Origin: Chloranthus sessilifolius
Taxonomy: Eukaryota; Streptophyta; Magnoliopsida; Chloranthales; Chloranthaceae
DNA length: 64,000 nucleotides
Reading direction: 5' to 3'
Assembly: GCA_021018995.1 (NCBI GenBank)
Contig: CM037598.1
Span: forward strand, 43,702,685 to 43,766,684
Position 1 is the first letter of the stretch, and the number at the start of each line of letters is the position of its first letter. Below, piece after piece: positions 1 through 11,852 of the stretch. The notes under the pieces are model-generated. The model worked only from the letters and a program-made list of their open reading frames with translations, was not told the DNA's origin and did no database searches. A program made the position numbers and the translations under genes.

Positions 1-1264
1 GCCTTCACCCCTTAGGGATTAATATGCACCAGGGGAATATTCATCCCCTTTCTACATTCAATTCCCTCAGACCATTCAGATATTGGCATCTTTTCATGGT
101 CTGGGTAAAGAAGACCCTTATAAGCATATAGATGAGTTTCTGTCTTTATGCACAACTTTTAAGATTGCTGGTCTAGGAGATGAGGCCACTAGGCTGAGAT
201 GATTTCCTTTTTCATTAAAGGATAAAGCTAAAAATTGGCTAAACCTGCTCCCAGTGAATAGCATTACATCTTGGAGTGCCTTACAAAGCCAATTCTTGGT
301 TAAATTCTTCCCAATGAGCAAAACAAGCCAGTTGAGGAAGAGCATTATTTCTTTTGCTCAGTTCCCAATTGAGGACTCTCATGAATCTTGGGAAAGATTT
401 AAAGAATTACTGAGACAAAGCCCACACTACCAAATACCCAAATGGAAGCATGTTCAAATCTTTTACTAAAAGTAGATACATGGTGGATGCATCTTGTGGT
501 GGCACATATCTCAGCAAAACTGATGAGGAAGCATGGGATTTTTTTGATGTTATAAGTGAAAACTCTATGCAGCAGGAGGCTCTGACAAGAAATGACATAG
601 AGCTAGTTGCTAGATCTGTAAAAGAACCCATTTTAAAAGGAAAATTGTATAAACTTAATGTATACAATGACCTAGAAAGGAAAGTAGACAGTTTGTCACA
701 AAACGTTAGTAGATTACTGAGTGTGGTGCAACCCCCAACAACTGCACAGGTTAAGCAGACATGTCTAATATTCCAATTCCCCACACACTCCCTTCTAAAT
801 TGTTCCTCTGTTGGTCAATACCCAGAGTTAGTAATGGGGCATGCCAGTGCTGCCCAATCTTCTGGGCAGCAACTTGCTGGGTTTGCTTGGAGGAACCACC
901 CTAACTTGAGGTAGAGATAAGACAATTTTCAGCAACCCTAGAAGCAGTAGGCATTGCCCTACATACCTAACCAGCAGTACCATCAAGAATATTTCCCAAG
1001 ACATCAGTTCCCATAGCTAGTGACACAGGCAAGTCAACTGACTTTACCACCACCACAAACTAGAGCCTTCTCCTTTGAGGAGCAGGTTTTGTCTTCATTA
1101 CAAAACTTCAGCTCCCTATCACAAACAGTGAATTCCCACATCCAGAGTGTCAAGAAAATAGAGGACTACCTTGGTCAACTCTCAAATATTCTGACAAAAA
1201 GGGAAGAGGGCAGCCTCCCGAGTCAAACAATGACCAATCTTAAGGGGCAATTCATGATAGGTTA
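1..1264 (+). pseudogene. gag: gag of element A (capsid/nucleocapsid), broken
   Basis: Translating the three frames gives the Athila gag profile seen again at 10518 and 46439. An N-terminal segment leads to a KEDPYKHIDEFLSLC-type capsid block, then FPFSLKDKAKNWL, then SKTSQLRKSI and WERFKELL blocks. A nucleocapsid-like CLIFQFPTHSLLNC remnant follows near 760-800, where the second cysteine of the CX2CX4HX4C knuckle is replaced by Phe. The normal start is just outside the window. Stops include a TGA near 199 and two near 467-474, and there is a cluster of stops between 912 and 1018. The C-terminal spacer (KKIEDYLGQLSNIL block near 1155) is recognisable. Gag would form the virus-like particle; this copy cannot make a full protein. 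Confidence 0.85.
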
Positions 1265-1304
1265 AGCTTCTTCAACTCATGAGGAAGCCAAGGCTATCAC
1301 TACC

Positions 1305-2264
1305 TTGAGGAGTGGTAGAGTGATAGAAAACCAATTGGTCTTTGAGATAGAAAGAAGTGTAGAAGGAGAGGACATGGTGCCTGTCATGGAGCAACATCAG
1401 GAGGTGAATAGAGGGGCTGCTGTTGAGCCCCAACAGAAAGAAAAAAATAAAAAGAACAAAAAAATTAATGAGAATGTTAGGGTAGCAGATGAGGTACCAA
1501 CAGTACCTCATCTGCCATTTCCTCAAGCACTTAAAGGGCCTTTTCCTTTTGACAATGGGAATGCTAGGATGGGGGAAATGATGGACACATTTAAGCAAGT
1601 AAAAATTAATTTACCTTTGCTTGATGCTATAAAGCAAATCCCGACCTATGCAAAATTGCTAAAGAACTTATGCACACAAAAGAAGAAAGCTAGGATCCAC
1701 CTCACTAAGAAAGTATTTGCTGTTGAAAAAGTGTAATAAATTTTATCAATAAAAACCCCAACCAAACTCCAAGACCCTGGGGTACCTACAATCCCTTGCA
1801 TTATAGGTGATCATTCCATAGGTAGAGCTCTCTTAGATTTGGGAGCCAGTGTTAATGTACTTTCATACTCTGTGTATGAGAAGCTAGGATTGGGGGAGTT
1901 AAAACCCACACCTATGGTACTCCAGCTGGCTGACAGATCTGAGAGGAGGCTTGTAGAAATTATAGAGGATGTGCTGGTAGGGGTGGATAAGTTTTGCTAC
2001 CCAGCAGATTTCTTAGTCTTGGACATGGAGCCTACAAAGTGCACCACCCCAATACCTATAATATTGGGCAGACCATTTCTAGCCACTACCAATGCTTGCA
2101 TTCAATGCAGGTCGGGAGTGATGGAAGTCACTTTTAGGAACATGAAGGTTAGGCTCAATGTTTATAATGCAGCCAACCAACCTCAATTTGAAAATGAGGA
2201 TTGTTTTGTGGTTGATGTCATTGATGAGATGGTAGAAGAAACCTTGCCCAAGCTATTGGACTAG
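1305..2264 (+). pseudogene. aspartic protease region of element A
   Basis: A gag C-terminal block, LPLLDAIKQIPTYAKLLKNL, ends in a stop near 1735. The retropepsin-like domain follows with active-site motif Leu-Asp-Leu-Gly-Ala-Ser at about 1833-1850. The Asp codon is at 1836-1838, and the motif is DLG rather than the usual DTG, as in other Athila elements. The downstream flap and IPIILGRPFLAT blocks are present and open to 2264. The domain would cut the Gag-Pol polyprotein. Catalytic Asp and the G-R-P-F block are intact, but the TAA near 1735 separates the domain from gag. Confidence 0.85.
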
Positions 2265-2459
2265 GATGAGGTGTTCGATGAGTTTGAAGAGTTTTGGATT
2301 GAGGATGTTGAAACAGAGGCCCCCACATATTTTGTTGAAGAGAAACACCTTGGACTCTTCAGTGGGGCTAGTGCAACATTCCACTTGGAGACCTACTATA
2401 CTGCCCCTCCCTCAACTCTCTAAGGCACCTTCACTGCCTTCTATTGATAGTCCACTTGA

Positions 2460-3556
2460 TTGGAGCTGAAACAACTCCCAGAATCTCTTAAGTATGCTTT
2501 TTTGGGGCAGAATGATAAACTGTCAGTAATTAAATCCTCTTCTCTCACTGTGGATCAAGAGGAGAAATTACTTTGTGTCCTCAGGAGGCATAAAAAAGCA
2601 ATAAGATGGACAATTACAGACTTAGGGGGAATTGATCCATCAGTTTGTATGTACAAAAGTCACCTGGAAGAGGGTTCCAAACCCTCTAGGGAGATGTAGA
2701 AGAAATTAAACCATTATATGCAAGAAGTGCTGATGAAAGTAAAACTACTTGATGTTGGAGTGATTAATCTAATTTCAGATTCTGAATGGGTATCACTGAT
2801 CCAGGTGGTTCCTAAGAAATCTGGCATCACTGTAGTTCCAAATGACTTTGGAGAGCTGATGCCAACCAGCGAGATCACTGATTGGAGAGTTTGTATTGAC
2901 TATAGAAAATTAAACTCCAAAACTAGGAATGACCACTTCCCATTGCCCTTTATTGACCAAATCTTGGATAAATTGGCAGGAAGGGCTTACTACTATTTTC
3001 TTGATGGATATTCTGGTTATAACCAGATACCAGTGTATCCTCAAGATCAGGAAAAGAAACCTTCACCTGTCCATTTGGCACCTTTGCTTACAGAAGGATG
3101 GGATTGTACAATGCTCCTACCACTTTTCAAAGATGCATGTATGCTGTATTTTCTGACATGTTGGATAAGTTTTTGGAAATCTTTATGGATGATTTTTCAA
3201 TCTATGGGGACGACTTCAGCTAATGTTTGCACCACCTCTCCCTTGTGCTCCAAAGATGTGAAGAAACCAATTTGGTTTTAAATTGGGAAAAGAGCCACTT
3301 AATGGTCACCCAAGGAATTGTTCTTGGTCATGTGGTATCCCAAAAGGGAATTGAGGTTGATAGGGCAAAAATTGATCTAATTTCACACCTACTTCCACCA
3401 AAAACTATCAAACATGTCAGATCATTCTTAGGTCATGCAGGTTTTTATAGGAGGTTTATCAAGGATTTTAGCAAGATCTTCAAACCAATATGCCACTTAC
3501 TGTGTCAAGATGTGCCTTTTGAGTTTGATGCTACATGCTTGAGTACATTTGAAGTA
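2460..3556 (+). pseudogene. reverse transcriptase of element A, frameshifted
   Basis: The region opens with the ELKQLPESLKYAFLG and GWTITDLGGI blocks that precede RT in Athila. It continues with WRVCIDYRKLN, FPLPFIDQILDKLAG and FLDGYSGYNQIPVYPQDQEK. A frameshift just after this last block (near 3055) scrambles the thumb-side frame. The FMDD catalytic codons still exist at 3182-3193, but in a different frame from the upstream half. The connection region GIVLGHVVS...RSFLGHAGFYRRFIKDFSKI follows at 3320-3480. A stop at 2697-2699 interrupts the N-terminal side. This was the enzyme that copies element RNA into DNA; it is not functional here. Confidence 0.88.
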
Positions 3557-4110
3557 TGAAAACATTGTTTGTCCTCGGCCCCAGTCATCCAAGCCTCGAA
3601 ATATTCACTCCCTTTTGAATTAATGTGTGATGCCACTGACTTTTCCATTGGTGCAGTCTTAGGGCAAAAAAGAGAGAAACAACCAAGTGTAGTTTATTAT
3701 ACAAGCAAGACACTGACAGATGCTCAATTGAACTACACTACAACTAAAAAGGAGCTTATGACAGTATGTTTTGCTTTGGAAAAATTTAGACCTTACTTAT
3801 TAGGGTCTAAAATTGTGATTTTCACTGACCACTTTGCCCTAAAGTAATTTTTGCCCAAAAAAGAGGCAAAATCCAGGATGATTAGATAGATCTTACTCTG
3901 CAAGAGTTTGATCTTGAGATCAAGGATAAAAAGGGGGTAGAAAATGTGGTGGCTAACCACTTGTCCAAGATTATGCTTGATGATTGTGCTGCAACACTAC
4001 TAAATGATTCCTTCCCTGATGAGAAACTGTTTGCCATCAATTTAAACCTGCCTTAGTTTGCAAACATAGTAAACTATCTTGCTATTAGAAAGATACCCCC
4101 ACATTGGTCC
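3557..4110 (+). pseudogene. RNase H domain of element A
   Basis: The domain carries the acidic residues of gypsy RNase H: Asp in MCDATDFSIGAVLGQ, Glu in the KKELMTV helix, and Asp in FTDHFALK. A TAA at 3845-3847 cuts the frame. The C-terminal KKGVENVVANHLSKI block survives in another frame near 3930-3970. Another stop lies in the linker towards integrase (near 4055). It would degrade RNA in RNA/DNA hybrids during reverse transcription. It joins the RT directly, as in the normal Pol polyprotein. Confidence 0.85.
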
Positions 4111-4113
4111 AAG

Positions 4114-5336
4114 ATGGACAAGGACTTGTTTTTCTCACAAGTCAAATATTTCACATGGGAGGAACCTTACTTATATAAATGTTGTGCATACCAGGTAGTG
4201 CGAAGATGTGTCCCTGAGAGTGATTTTCATAGTATTCTGATAATGTGCCATGATCATGCCTGTGGAGGTCACTTTGGGGGTAAGAAAATAGCAGCTAAAG
4301 TGCTCCAATCTGGATTTTACTGGCCATCCTTCTTCAAGGATGCATTTGAGCATTGCAAAGCCTGTTTGAGATATCAAAGGTTGGAGGCATATCTAAAAGA
4401 GATTCTATGCCATTGCAACCCATCCTTGTGGTAGAAATATTTGATGTCTGGGGGATAGACTTTATTGCTCCATTCCCTTATTCCTTAGGTTTCAATTTTA
4501 TTCTTATGGCTGTTGATTATGTTTCCAAATGGGTGGAAGCCATCGCCACAAGAACCAATGACCATAGAACTGTCCTAAAATTTTTGAAAGGAAATATTTT
4601 CTCAAGGTTTGGAACCCCTAGAGCTATCATCAGTGATGGGGGGAGTCATTTCTGTCACAAGTACTTTGAGAGCTTGCTAAAAAATTACTCGATTACACAC
4701 AAAATTGCTACTCTATATCACCCACAGACCAGTGGGCAGGTGGAGATTTCCAACAAGGAGATCAAACATATTTTGGAGAAAACACGTAGGACAAATAGGA
4801 AGGATTGGTCTCTAAAGCTGCATGATGCACTGTGGGCTTATAGGACAGCCTATAAAACCCCTATTAGAATGTCCCCTTTTAGGCTTGTATATGGCAAAGC
4901 TTGTTATTTAGTAGTAGAGTTGGAACACAGGACCTATTGGGCCATTAAAGCTTTAAATTTGGATCTAATTTCTGCTGGTATAAACAAGAAGCTACAAATT
5001 TCTGAACTGGAAGAACTTAGGCTTGATGCCTATGCAAATGCAAGGATTTACAAGGAGAAAGCTAAAGCCTTTTATGACAAGAACCTTCTCAGGAAGAAGA
5101 TTACTGAGGGTGCAAAGGTATGGATATTTAATTCCAAATTAAAGTTCTTTCCAGGTAAGCTGAGGTCCAGATGGGATGGTCCATTTATTTTACATGCATC
5201 TCCATCTGGAGCTGTTGAGATCATGGACCCCAACTTTGGAAGGGTCATGAAGGTCAATGGACAGAGGCTCAAACCATGTATTGAAAATGTTGTGGAGCCC
5301 TTTGAGACCATCAGTCTTCATGAACCTCCCAACTGA
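4114..5336 (+). pseudogene. integrase of element A, frameshifted, no chromodomain
   Basis: An HHCC zinc-binding region (HDHACGGH then CKACLR) at about 4250-4370 leads into the catalytic core. Core residues are Asp in [10 protein letters not shown], Asp in IISDGGSHF and Glu in QVEISNKE. The [13 protein letters not shown] block and a C-terminal [23 protein letters not shown] module follow, ending at a TGA at 5334-5336. The reading frame changes once, near 4360-4430, between the zinc-binding region and the core. There is no C-terminal chromodomain, as expected for the Athila group. The core itself is open for more than 300 codons, so this is one of the best preserved segments of element A. Confidence 0.9.
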
Positions 5337-6105
5337 TTTGTCATCTAGAACTTTGTACTATTTGTATCATAAGTGTCAGAGTAGTTTAAAATTTTGTACA
5401 ATATTGTGTTTCCATCTGTCTTCTTTTGATTAAGTCTATGTGTGATGTGTTGTAGAGTGGTGAGTGGATTTTTAGAGCATATGGATCATTGAGCCTTATT
5501 ACATGAGAGTGAGTCATTCCACGAGTTGACCAAGCCATTTTTGAATGCTCGAGAGGATTAGACACATAAGGAATCCTCTCGAGACCTATTTTTAGAAGAG
5601 TTAGCTATTTCTCGAGAGGATTAGACACATAAGGCATCCTCTCAAGACACGTGTTCTGCCTGTCGATAACATTTCTGAAGCTTCATCCTATCGTGGCTCG
5701 GGTTCTTGAGCTTATAAACTCCTCGTGAGGACACTTTCAGCATTTTACCTCCTCGTGATAAACCCTCAGACTCCATCACCAGCTCCGATTTTCTTCCTCT
5801 CTCCTCTACTACCCACTCTCTTCTACACCAATCATTCTATCTCTCTGCCAGTTTGATCAGAAGCTCAAGGCACGCATTTAGCACCAAGAATCTTTGGGAT
5901 CCGCATGGATTATCTTGGAAATACCATACTTTGGGTAAGTTCTCAACCATTTACTTGTTCCATTTCGCTTCTCTAAATATTTCTCCTGGATCGAGATCAT
6001 CTTGGTGAGGTTAGTGGATTTTTCAAAGTTAGTCAGTGCTTAGAGAGTTTGCGGTGCTTTGGGAAAACTAGGGTTTAATTTATTAGAAGAATTAGGGTTT
6101 CTGTA
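5337..6105 (+). promoter_or_regulatory. pol-env spacer of element A: paired hairpins, TATA-like box, CT-rich leader, splice-donor-like site
   Basis: No coding frame is visible. Two tandem stem-loops lie at 5548-5583 and 5611-5646. Both have left arm CTCGAGAGGATT and the same 12-nt loop AGACACATAAGG. The first stem is perfect over 12 bp; the second has two changes in its right arm. A TTATAAACT box is at about 5715, followed by a CT-rich stretch at 5785-5850 typical of plant 5' leaders. A GGGTAAGT splice-donor-like site is at 5933-5940. The env-like ATG follows at 6106. The layout resembles an internal promoter with a leader intron. Motifs and order are seen; promoter function is inferred. Confidence 0.5.
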
Positions 6106-8458
6106 ATGGCTGATGCTATCTAATTTGAAGAAATCCTAACCAATTTGTTTCGTCTTTCCCCCACCAGTCCCCCTACACCACTTAGAAAATCCAAGAGGAT
6201 TGCATCATCCTTAGCTCCTGTGGCACAACCAACAACCAAGAAAACCAAAGTTGGCGCCCACGAGCTTGAAGCTTTAAAGCCAGAGAAAAAGAAGAAGGGT
6301 GAGGGCGCTGCAAAGAAATAGAAGAAGGGTAAGCGGGATGCCCCTAAGTTCGACCCTTTCACAACCCCAATGATTTTGTGGAGAAACTAAGCTTGGTACC
6401 CGAGACCACCTTTGATAGATCCTTTTTCACTAAAGAAGAATGGGCTAAAGAAGCCATATTGTATTTGGCTAAGGCATCCATGGACTCCCTGCTGAGGCCT
6501 TTGGAAGAGGTTGTTTATCCCAGATTAGTGAAAGTGTGGTACCAGAACATTAGGATGAAAGATTCAGGAGGAGGGCCAACTCAGAAAAACCTAGTGCTAG
6601 TGATTTTGATAGATGATTTTGAGGCAGTTGTGGATGCCACTGATATAGCACTTGCATTGAGTATTCCAGCAAACTATGATCCACCTTGCAGTGTAGGGGC
6701 CCTTATCAGTGCTCCATTAAAGAAATTGCCCAACATTTAACTCAAGGAAAGACTGGATTAGGAGAATTAGTGATGAGACATGATTTCAGCACAAATTTAA
6801 TCTTCATGGATAATGTCTTAAGGAAAAAATGTCTTTGTGGCTGGACATCAACAGGAGAGGAGGCATCCAATTGTGGATGCACTATACCCCTTCTCTATGG
6901 GGCATTTTTTCAGTGCTTCCAAATTAATTTTTGAGGGAATGTGTGATATCCATGGTAAGGTCAAGAAGAGGCAGGTAATTCAAGGCTTACCTTACAGCAG
7001 GCTGATCACAACCTTGCTAAAAAAAGGAGGATATGTATGGAGAAAAGAGGAGCCAACTTCTGAGTTGTCACCAGTTATTTTTGGGGAGAGACAGTGGAAG
7101 ATTAGCCTAACACTAATGAAGGAGTCAGAAGCAGCCCCTTCAGGGCAAACCTTTGTAGCCATCTGAGAGCAGCCATCCTCTACACTCATTTCCATTCCAG
7201 CATCAACTCCTCCTCCATCCTTACCTTTCCGCCACAACCTTCCTAGACCCATAATCAAGAGAACCTACCAAAAGAAAACCAAATCCCAAACAGACACTAA
7301 CCTAGCCCCACCCACTGCCATACCTCCACCAATACCAAATCCAACACCTGAAGAATCTTCTCCATGTACCCATCCTGACTTTGAGCCAATGGGTGCTACC
7401 ATTGAATCCACTGAACCCAACCTTTCCCCTTTCCATTCTCTTCCACCTTCCCCTTTCCAAAACCCATTTTATTACACCTCTGAACAATTCACCACAGAGA
7501 GTTTCTTAGACCTAATGGACTCCATTGTGGAGAATATTAGGAATGAGTACACCCCTCTGCCTGACTCCCCACACCACTATCCATTCAATCATGCACCCAC
7601 TTCACCCTTTAAATCAATTTCCACTCAACCCACTGACCACAGTCCTTCCCCTGCCCACACTCTAACCCCTATCCTCCTAGACCCTCTAACCGAAATTATT
7701 TCAATCTTAACCTCCCTTCAATCCCAAATCCTCACCTCCACAGAAAGCCAATCCTCAATCCATAACAGCCTTGCTTCCATCCACTCAACACTTCAATCTT
7801 TCATACCCACAACCCAACACCCCACCCCTATCCCTATCCCTCCTCAATTCCAACAATCTTCTACAGATGTGGAAACAATTGATGTTGCCACCCAAATTGA
7901 TTTTGAACCTGAAGAATTGATTCTGGTTCCCCCTTCCACATCCTCCACCTCTACCCAAACTGAAGTCCCCGAGGAGGAGCTGATCCCTTCCCAGCCATCC
8001 ATTTCTTCCCAAGAAATCCACCCTGCTACTAAACCTGCTATTAGCTCCCTCCCTTCTAATGATCCATCTCACTAGACCATTGTACCAGCTTACCCAGGGC
8101 AAGGACCTCCAGCACCAACCCTCACTACTCTCATGCATGCCAACCCATATATTTCCAGAGATGTGTGTCTGCTAATCAATTTTGTCAGAAATAGGGTATT
8201 AAAGAGTTATGAGGATTAGCTGGCCTTGATGAAGCTAGCCTCTTGGAAACAGTTGGAATTAGTAATGCTAGCTCATCAACAGGAGATGTTTGCAATGCAA
8301 GAAAAGCTTAACACTGCTGTAGCTGTATACTGATTATATGAGTAGAGGGCTAATCAATATGAAAAGCTGGTTGATTCATTATCAGCCACTCTCCTTTCCC
8401 TTGCTATTCAATATGATCAGCCTTAACTAAAGGTTAAAGGCCTTAAAATTCAGGAGCC
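6106..8458 (+). pseudogene. env-like third ORF of element A, 5' portion, interrupted by element B
   Basis: The start ATG is placed at 6106 by alignment with the homologous starts at 16716 and 52937. A lysine-rich N-terminus leads to a globular region with blocks FFTKEEWAKEAILYLAK, YPRLVKVWYQN and HLTQGKTGLGELVMRHDF. The frame then shifts near 6740 and 6850 to GHQQERRHPIVDALYPF and RLITTLLKKGGY. A long Pro/Ser/Thr-rich stretch covers about 7160-8075. A degraded helical segment runs to the break at 8458. I recognise the globular part as the 'putative plant transposon protein' domain found in Athila third ORFs. I see no signal peptide or membrane helix, so 'envelope' is a positional name only. 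Stops occur early (6118-6120, near 6319) and later. Confidence 0.7.
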
Positions 8459-10314
8459 TATTGAGAACTAGAAAATACCATGTTCCACCCTTTAACCTGG
8501 GCCTTGATAGACCCTTGAGAGAACTAAATAAGTGTTTTAAGTGCTTGTGTTACAGCTAACAATAAAGACAGGCTTAACCATGAAAGCAGCCTAAATGTGC
8601 CAAAAAGATGATAATCCATGTTGATCCAAAGGAAGAAAGAGAAGGGACAACCTCACGAGCTGTCAAAATGCCTAAACTAAAGAAGACAAAGGCCTGGTTG
8701 TAACTTGGAAAGTGTGGAGCTATTCGAACAGAGGAATGTATTACAGAGTGCTTTTCGAAAAGAATCTGAACATTTCGAAAAGAACCTGAACTTTGCGAAA
8801 AGAACTAAAAGCTCTAGGTTTTGTTTTCGAAGAGCACCTGAACTCTTCGAAAGGATTTCTGACCTATTCGAAAAGAAGAGAACTCCTTGCGAACAGAACC
8901 TGAACTTTGTGAAAAGAGCTTCGGAAGTCACAGTACCTTGCGAAAAGTTCTCCAAACTATGCAAAATGGTATTCTAGAGATTCCTAGCATCTGCAAGGGT
9001 AATTCAGTAATCTTTTGCATGCACCCCAATGCATTTAAAAACCCAGGAACATTTTGGAAGATTCTGAGGACGAACCAAAGGCATATTCCACCCCATGTGA
9101 GCACCCGAAGATGAAATCAATTGGCGGGAACTTCTAACAGATTTTTGAATTACATAACAGAATTGATGCCTTTGTCATATGATTGGTTGAAATAAATCAA
9201 GCAATTCTGATTGGCCAAAACAGACCTGGATCGTCGTGCTCGACTACCATTGGTTGATATAGATCTAAGCACTGCTGATTGGTCGATACACATCTGAGCT
9301 AGACCTGGGGGAAACTATAAATAGATGAACCATTTGCCCAATTTGGGTATCCAGATTTTGAGTTTCATTTCTGTTGCTCCATTTCCAATTTAGATAGATT
9401 ATCTGAAACTCTTGTAATAGCCTAACTTTTACTTGGAATTGAGAGCTGTGAGATACTTTTGTAATTCAAAAGAGAATTGTATTCAAGACTACAAATCCGA
9501 GAGCTGTTGAGCTCTGCTCTGTAATTGTAATGGTGAATTTGAAAAGGTTGCTGTGAATCGTACGTTCTCAATTGGATTTGTGTTGAGGGTTCCCTGTGAT
9601 CTCCTTATTGCACTAGACTCCTTTAGATTTACTATTTTTCAAGCAATTTCCCTTGATTCATTATCCCTGTGGGAATTAGTGTTTGTAACCTAATCTTTCA
9701 TAGCATTTGTAGTGGTGTTTCTTGTTCTGAATTGAGGGTTCAGATAAAAGACTATTGGATGGTCTGTGGCCATTGAAGTGGACATACCATAGCCATAAGT
9801 TTAACTCCAATCCTTGAGTTAGATTACTTCCTCTTGCATCTGTGCATGTAGGCAGATGAAGATTGGAGCATCTCTCATTTGATCTACTTTTATTCTCATT
9901 TTGTTTCAAGAACCAAATCAAAGTTAGATATTATTTCTCCATTCTTATTAATTTACATCAAAATCCCCCCAACTCAGATCTGGATCATTTAGTCTAATCT
10001 TTACTTTTACCATTTAGTTAATGTGACAAATTCAACCTCCCATCTTATGTGCTTTGTAGATAGGATCAGAGGCCAGATCTGGTAGTTCAGATCTGGAGGT
10101 TTATCTTACATTTTAAATAAATTCTCTGTGGACGATCTTTTACTCACTTACATTTAAAACTTGTTACAATTGGCCCTGATCTTGCAGGCTAATTTACTTC
10201 TCTCTGTGCTGATATTTCTTTATTCTTTTTAGTTTTCCAAATTTAGTACAATTCATTATTTGTAAGTCTATTTTCAAAACACAAATAAATCATGCACACT
10301 TAGAAGCAACAACA
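8459..10314 (+). repeat. 5' LTR of element B
   Basis: The LTR begins TATTGAGAAC (ancestrally TGTTGAGAAC, as in the 3' copy) and ends CAACAACA just before the primer site. A TATAAATA box is at 9316-9323. Upstream of it, 8722-8965 holds a cluster of TTCGAA-centred motifs, including the perfect 12-bp palindrome CTTTTCGAAAAG at 8751-8762. A CT/AT-rich leader and a long downstream R-U5 region follow. The LTR supplies promoter and polyadenylation signals for the element. Confidence 0.93.
9316..9323 (+). promoter_or_regulatory. TATA box of element B 5' LTR
   Basis: TATAAATA, conserved at 21765-21772 in the 3' LTR, about 350 bp downstream of the TTCGAA palindrome cluster. Position and sequence fit a Pol II core promoter. 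Confidence 0.7.
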
Positions 10315-10320
10315 AGTTTT

Positions 10321-10339
10321 TGGTGCCGCTGCCAGGGAA
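10321..10339 (+). other. Primer binding site of element B (tRNA-Asp type)
   Basis: TGGTGCCGCTGCCAGGGAA lies six bases after the LTR end. It starts with TGG, the complement of the tRNA CCA tail, and is close to the site matching plant tRNA-Asp that is usual in Athila. The equivalent site in element C (46101) is a slightly different variant. Confidence 0.85.
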
Positions 10340-10517
10340 TTTGTTTTAAAATAGGTAGACCTAAGTTTTCATTTTATTTTTATCTTTACATCAGTCTTAA
10401 ACTATTCTATTATTTAAATCTGTGCAGTTATTCATATACATTTTGAAGCGTGGAATCTACTTTAAAAGGAATTCTGAAGGTTTGATGTGCATAATCTGAT
10501 TCTCTGTTCTGTGTTGT

Positions 10518-11852
10518 ATGTTTGTTAGGAGGACTCTCAGCCCTGAGATTGTCCCTCTAAATTTAGAAGTTGAAAGGCTACTACAAACCAGACAATCATC
10601 ACAGAATTCTGCTGAAACAGCTACTATGGGTGAAGAACCTCGACTTTTGAGGGATTACTTTGCAGCTGGTGCCTATAATTCTCCATTTTGCATTCAATTT
10701 CCTACTGTTGAAGGAAATTATGAGATCAAATCATCAACTATCCAAATGCTTCCTTCCTTCCATGGGTTGAGTAAGGAAGATCCATACAAACATGTGGATG
10801 AATTCTTGTCTCTTTGCACCACATTCAACATAGCTGGACTTGGTCCAGAAGCAACCAAGCTTAGGTTCTTTCCTTTTTCATTAAAGGACAAAGCTAGAGC
10901 ATGATTCTTTATGTTAGCACCAAATAGTATCACTTCTTGGAATGATTTGCAGTGTTAATTTTTAGCCAAATATTTCCCTATGTCTAAAACAAGCCAGTTG
11001 AGACAAAGTATTATTTCCTTCTCACAACATTCAACTGAAACTTTCCATGAAGCATGGGAAAGATTTAAAGAACTTTTAAGGCAATGTCCTCATCATCAAA
11101 TCCCCCGATGGCAGCTTGTTCAAAGCTTCTATCAAGGAATTGATCAAAAGGGCAAGAATATGGTAGATGCTTCCTGTGGAGGCACTTACTTGCAAAAAAC
11201 AGTTGAGGAGGTCTGGGATTTATTTGAAGTAATTGGTGAAAATTCAACTCAACAGGAATCTTTGTCAAGAGATATTGAGAATCCTGCTAGGTTGAACACT
11301 CAGCAAACCACCAAAGGAAAGAATTATGAGGTGAATGAGTTAGAAAGGAAGATGGATAATTTAACCACAAAGTTTGATAGATTGATGGACTCACTTAAAA
11401 ATCCAATGGTTGCAAGAGTAGAGGAGGCATGTCTGATATGCCAGTCCCCTACTCATTCATATGATCAATGTCCTGTTGCACCACAGTTCCCAGATCTAGT
11501 GGTGGAACAAGCTCATGCTGCCCAATCATTTGGACAAATGCAGTCAAATGAAGATGCATGAGAGGGCACCCCAATTTAAGGTGGAGCCAGGGCAATTATC
11601 AATCATAGCAATGAAGACAATCAAAGAACCAAGTACCTTTCAAAATCGTCACTTATCAAAGAAAATTTTTATACCAAGCCAACTTTTCAGCAGTCCATTC
11701 CACAACAACCTCTACAGCAATCTGCTCCAGTTCAAGCCCCTTCCAGATCCCCTTCTTTTGAAGATCAAGTTTTAAATTCACTCCAGAATTTAGGGTCTTT
11801 AACTCAGATTCTGAACTTTCACAGTCAAAGCATAAAGAAGATTGAAGAAACA
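10518..11852 (+). pseudogene. gag: gag of element B, two early stops
   Basis: The start ATG at 10518 is supported by the homologous ATG at 46439 in element C (shared RR.L.PEI.PL.LEVERLL N-terminus). The capsid blocks are LLRDYFAAGAYNSPFCIQFP, KEDPYKHVDEFLSLC and FPFSLKDKARA, then TGA (10903) where Trp is expected. A TAA at 10956-10958 follows, at exactly the codon that is also TAA in element C. The next stretch, 10980-11561, carries WERFKELLRQCPHHQIP and an intact CX2CX4HX4C zinc knuckle (CLICQSPTHSYDQC) near 11430-11472. Further stops at 11559-11561 and just beyond separate it from the Pol frame. Gag packages the RNA; nucleocapsid residues are intact, but no complete product is possible without readthrough. 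Confidence 0.88.
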
